The notes under the pieces were generated by a model that saw nothing but the letters and a program-made list of their open reading frames with translations, ran no database searches and was not told where the DNA came from. Of a stretch of DNA of 33,893 nt, positions 31,709 through 33,893 are shown piece by piece. Source of the stretch: Klebsiella pneumoniae. Its GTDB lineage: Bacteria > Myxococcota_A > UBA9042. The stretch's first letter is position 1. Every line of letters begins with the position of its first letter. The translations under genes and the position numbers were made by a program. The stretch spans positions 1-33,893 of the forward strand of contig CAMDBH010000035.1 in the NCBI GenBank assembly GCA_945889325.1. Direction: 5' to 3'.

Positions 31709-31742
31709 AAGCCAGCGGCTGCTCATTTGCAACCGCTGGCTT
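31709..31742. terminator. Long hairpin between convergent genes
   Basis: Perfect 10-bp stem AAGCCAGCGG/CCGCTGGCTT (31709-31718, 31733-31742), with an extra TGC/GCA pairing inside the loop. Placed between the HtrA gene and the OmpA gene; no long T-run on either strand, so a bidirectional stop or processing site is a guess. Confidence 0.4.
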
Positions 31743-31798
31743 CACTATAGGCGCGCTCGCGGGCGTGGGCAAGCGTGCGCGAACGCCCGCTTGCGAAA
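31743..31798. other. GC-rich inverted repeat in intergenic gap
   Basis: The gap 31402-31842 between HtrA and OmpA genes carries no gene I can support. Besides the elements listed around it, this stretch has GCGGGCGT/ACGCCCGC arms (8 bp, 16-nt loop). Confidence 0.4.
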
Positions 31799-31836
31799 CT
31801 CAGAGGCTGTGAAATATCCATTTCACAGCTGCTGAG
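31799..31836 (-). terminator. Terminator-like hairpin after the OmpA lipoprotein gene
   Basis: Stem GCTGTGAAA/TTTCACAGC (9 bp, 6-nt loop, 31806-31829) extended by outer CTCAG/CTGAG arms across 2-nt internal loops, total 31799-31836. It lies just past the OmpA gene stop at 31843 on the minus strand. The following run is only weakly T-rich. Confidence 0.5.
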
Positions 31837-31842
31837 TAGGGG

Positions 31843-32808
31843 CTACCGCCCGTTCTGCGCGGTTTCATTGGCGATGACAATTTCAACGCGGCGGTTGTTG
31901 GCGCGGCCTTCGGCGGTGCCGTTGTCGGCAATTGGACGGCCTTTGCCCATGCCGCGCGCGGTGATGCGGTCCGGCTCATAACCTTTGGACACGATAAAGC
32001 TGCGCACTGCTTCGGCTCGACGCTGCGACAAATCCAAGTTGTGATCTTCTGAACCGCGCGAATCCGAATGCCCTTCGACCACAATAGTCCTCTCCTTGGT
32101 CGTAAGCAGCGCCGCGGCCACTTGGCTCAAACGCGCCTGCGCTTCGGGCAAAAGGATAGCCTTGTCCGACGCGAACAACACACTGCCCGACAAAGTAATC
32201 ACCATCCCGCGCGGTTCTTGTTTCACTTCACTCATTTTGGCCAGTGCCGCTTGGGCTTCTGCCGCGCGCTTTTCCGCTTGCTCGCGGCCCGCTTTTTCAT
32301 CGGCCAGTTGCCCAGCCGCGGCACCACGCATGTCGGCTGCGTGTTTTTCATCTTCCGCCCGGGCCTTTTTTTCCGCAGCCAGTTGCTGTTTTTCGGCAGC
32401 TAGCTGCTGATTCGACTTGTCATTTGCCGACTTTGACTGGTCCAAGTCTTTGCGCGACTGCTCCAGGTTTCGGCCCTGCTGATCGTTGTATTCCTGTTTG
32501 GATTTGGCTGAATTCTGTTGTTCTTGAGCGACGTTGGCCGCAGCTTCGGCCATCTGTGCCTTGCGTTCCGCGACATAAGCCAAATCGCGCGTATGGTACG
32601 CCTTGGGCTCGCGCGAAAACGCCAGTTCTGCTTCGCGCAAGGCTTCTTCGGCCTTGTGCAGTTCAGCGGGGGTCAAGCGCGCGGCGGGACCATTGCTGGC
32701 GCGCTGGAAGGCGTGGCGGGCTCCCGCCAATTCTTGGGGCACGACCGCGGCACAACTGCTCAGCGCGATGCTGAAAAGGGCTACGGTGATGGCTTTGAAA
32801 GCATTCAT
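31843..32808 (-). CDS. OmpA-family lipoprotein with N-terminal DUF4398-like coiled-coil region
   Basis: 321 residues from ATG 32808 (AAGGAAAAAACC upstream). Lipoprotein signal, lipobox LSSC (Cys19). Residues ~25-100 are DUF4398-like (ARHAFQRASNGPAARLTPAELHKAEEALREAELAF), then a ~90-residue Gln/Lys/Glu/Ala-rich coiled coil, then an OmpA peptidoglycan-binding domain (VEGHSDSRGSEDHNLDLSQRRAEAVRSFIVSKG, GMGKGRPIADNGTAEGRANNRRVEIVI), with the conserved Asp and Arg that contact diaminopimelate. Likely tethers the outer membrane to the cell wall. It follows the smaller DUF4398 lipoprotein gene by 92 bp, so the two are a probable operon. A hairpin follows the stop. Confidence 0.9.
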   Translation of the reverse strand: MNAFKAITVALFSIALSSCAAVVPQELAGARHAFQRASNGPAARLTPAELHKAEEALREAELAFSREPKAYHTRDLAYVAERKAQMAEAAANVAQEQQNSAKSKQEYNDQQGRNLEQSRKDLDQSKSANDKSNQQLAAEKQQLAAEKKARAEDEKHAADMRGAAAGQLADEKAGREQAEKRAAEAQAALAKMSEVKQEPRGMVITLSGSVLFASDKAILLPEAQARLSQVAAALLTTKERTIVVEGHSDSRGSEDHNLDLSQRRAEAVRSFIVSKGYEPDRITARGMGKGRPIADNGTAEGRANNRRVEIVIANETAQNGR

Positions 32809-32900
32809 GGTTTTTTCCTTGTCTTGTGGTTCAACAGTTGGCGACCGATGGTCGCAACGCTACATGGCCAACGGAAACCGTTGGTTGGCGATCAAATGGG

Positions 32901-33260
32901 CTAATCAATCAGATTGCCCGAACGTTGCGCCTGCACGCGCTTGAGCGCGTTTGCGGACTCCGTGCGTTCAGCATCTTCACGCGACAGCATGACGGCCAAG
33001 TTGGCGTCCGCTTCTGCGCGCAGCAGCAGCGATTGGGCTTCCTCTTTTTCGCCCTTTGCCGTCAGAGCCTTGGCCTGTTCGGATTCCTCCTTGGCCATTT
33101 GCAGGTGCAATGCCGCGCGCGGCACGCTTTGAGCCCCCACTTCTTCGGCGGCGCGAATGGCCGCTGTGGTCGACTCATTGCGGGCATTGGAACTGACTGC
33201 ACCGCAGCCGATAAGCGTCGAGACACCGAGCAAACTCGTGTAACTAAATGTATTTTTCAT
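32901..33260 (-). CDS. DUF4398 lipoprotein
   Basis: 119 residues from ATG 33260, with GGGAGAAGG just upstream. Lipoprotein signal with lipobox LIGC (Cys19), then a DUF4398-like helical region (AAIRAAEEVGAQSVPRAALHLQMAKEESEQAKALTAKGEKEEAQSLLLRAEADANLA). No enzyme motif. The longer frame to 33548 would put the signal peptide inside the protein and is rejected. First gene of a two-gene unit with the OmpA/DUF4398 lipoprotein, which shares this domain; an envelope-structural or peptidoglycan-related role is inferred. Confidence 0.82.
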   Translation of the reverse strand: MKNTFSYTSLLGVSTLIGCGAVSSNARNESTTAAIRAAEEVGAQSVPRAALHLQMAKEESEQAKALTAKGEKEEAQSLLLRAEADANLAVMLSREDAERTESANALKRVQAQRSGNLID

Positions 33261-33893
33261 GAACCTTCTCCCTAAGGATCGCTGCCGTTGGCAGGTCCCA
33301 ATGTTTGACGAACACAGACACCAAGGGCTTTCCAGCACAAACGGATTCGTCCAAGCGCAACGTGGGCGCAGGCGTCTTGCCGCCGAGTTTGCCGACTGTT
33401 GCGCTTTCGAGCTCAGATCGTCCCCGGAGGTGAAAGCCGGAGGGAGCCCAAATCCTTTGCCAGTTCGTTCTCTACCGCACCGATTATGCCTAGAAAAGTG
33501 CACGGCGAGTTGTGCAGGTTGACCCTGCACAACTCGCCCGGATTCCATGGAAACCTGTGCGAATTAGCTCAGCGTTGCGGTGAGCATCGGTGTCATTTAA
33601 GACCCGTTTGGATGTAATGCAACTAGCGTGCCAAGTGGCGCAGTTTCGCTATAGCCCGAGGTTTCAGATAGTTGGGTCGGCGAGGCTAAATTGGCTGCGG
33701 CGCGAGGTGTGCCTTCCGCGGCTACATGTGCGGCAGGTCGCGCACAGGGCTATCGCAAGAACGATCAGTCTCCGTGGCGGCCTATTGCGCCGGGATCGAT
33801 CGACGGGTCGCGTGCGATATCGTCAAATATATTGAATGTGCGAAGAAAAATGGGTCCGCTGGCGACGCGTGGGAATAAAATTCCCCCGCTACA
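33261..33893. other. Right-edge region without a convincing gene
   Basis: The only plus-strand frame of any length (33590-33835) uses a GTG start without a ribosome site and reads as Arg-rich, non-conserved sequence. Besides the inverted repeat at 33504-33538 and the ribosome site of the gene at 33260, nothing is supportable. Confidence 0.6.
33504..33538. terminator. Perfect 15-bp inverted repeat with 5-nt loop
   Basis: GGCGAGTTGTGCAGG/CCTGCACAACTCGCC, loop TTGAC. Read on the minus strand it is followed a few bases later by CTTTTC, so it could terminate an upstream minus-strand gene off the right edge, or act as an attenuator before the DUF4398 gene. Confidence 0.5.

Noticed and set aside
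33560-33640. tRNA-like stretch (TTAGCTCAG ... GAGCA)
   Set aside because: A D-arm-like piece is present but no anticodon stem, T-arm (GTTCGAATCC) or acceptor stem can be paired.
33590-33835. Plus-strand frame near the right edge
   Set aside because: GTG start without ribosome site; Arg-rich product with no recognisable motif.

Overview
The window looks like a chromosomal stretch from a Gram-negative, Myxococcota-type (former deltaproteobacterial) organism. Evidence: moderately high GC with strong Shine-Dalgarno sites; at least eight predicted lipoproteins; very large secreted proteins made of Cys/Asp-rich CTDC-type repeats; a MopE-like CNxxDDNCDGxxDE motif; a DUF2330 protein ending in a MYXO-CTERM-like sorting tail; and DUF4398/OmpA lipoproteins. 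No rRNA, tRNA, CRISPR array or phage genes are visible. The genus cannot be told from sequence alone.

Layout. 1-967: 5' part of a Cys-rich lipoprotein gene (minus) that runs off the left edge. 1086-4524 (minus): class III nucleotide cyclase, 2-TM K+ channel with RCK domain, and an Ntn hydrolase of the choloylglycine hydrolase family. 4624-5448 (plus): ABHD11/YbfF-like hydrolase. 5445-7549 (minus): DUF2330 surface protein with a frameshift at an A-tract. 7721-8659 (plus): metallo-beta-lactamase-fold lipoprotein. 8640-10123 is a small accessory island: short direct repeats, a PrlF/MazE-type antitoxin with a PemK/MazF-type toxin, a decayed FGE/SUMF1-like remnant, and an overlapping pair of small conserved genes with its own palindrome. 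10139-13939 (minus): giant repeat lipoprotein interrupted by one in-frame TGA at a position where the repeat demands Cys. 14101-14931: EamA transporter. 14942-17315 (minus): PhnD-type binding lipoprotein overlapping a membrane diguanylate cyclase. 17448-18241: Trp-rich small membrane protein and an NADPH-FMN reductase-type flavoprotein. 18253-20670 (minus): CTDC-repeat lipoprotein ending in a complete plastocyanin-like copper domain. 20829-22025: sterol desaturase/AGMO-type oxygenase. 22030-22899 (minus): PAS plus degenerate GGDEF. 23022-23393: rhodanese. 23386-24987 (minus): MscS channel with a cyclic-nucleotide domain. 25012-26913: unknown protein, then a membrane-anchored tandem DsbA-like protein. 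26950-27591 (minus): transglutaminase-like protein. 27727-31401: E1-alpha, E1-beta and HtrA protease lipoprotein. 31402-31842: hairpins and a 175-bp inverted-repeat element. 31843-33260 (minus): OmpA/DUF4398 lipoprotein pair. 33261-33893: no convincing gene.

How it fits together. The common theme is envelope and signalling: surface lipoproteins (two carrying gene-breaking lesions), periplasmic thiol and protease quality control, cyclic-nucleotide and c-di-GMP signalling, and ion channels, one of which has an apparently intact cNMP pocket. Several promoters can be read by eye, and five of them share the same -10 hexamer TACGCT at 16-17 bp from a TTGnnn/TAGACT-like -35, which looks like a house style of this genome. 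The strongest candidates for something new are the plastocyanin-tailed CTDC lipoprotein, the binding-protein/diguanylate-cyclase pair, and the overlapping small two-gene cassette beside the toxin-antitoxin genes.
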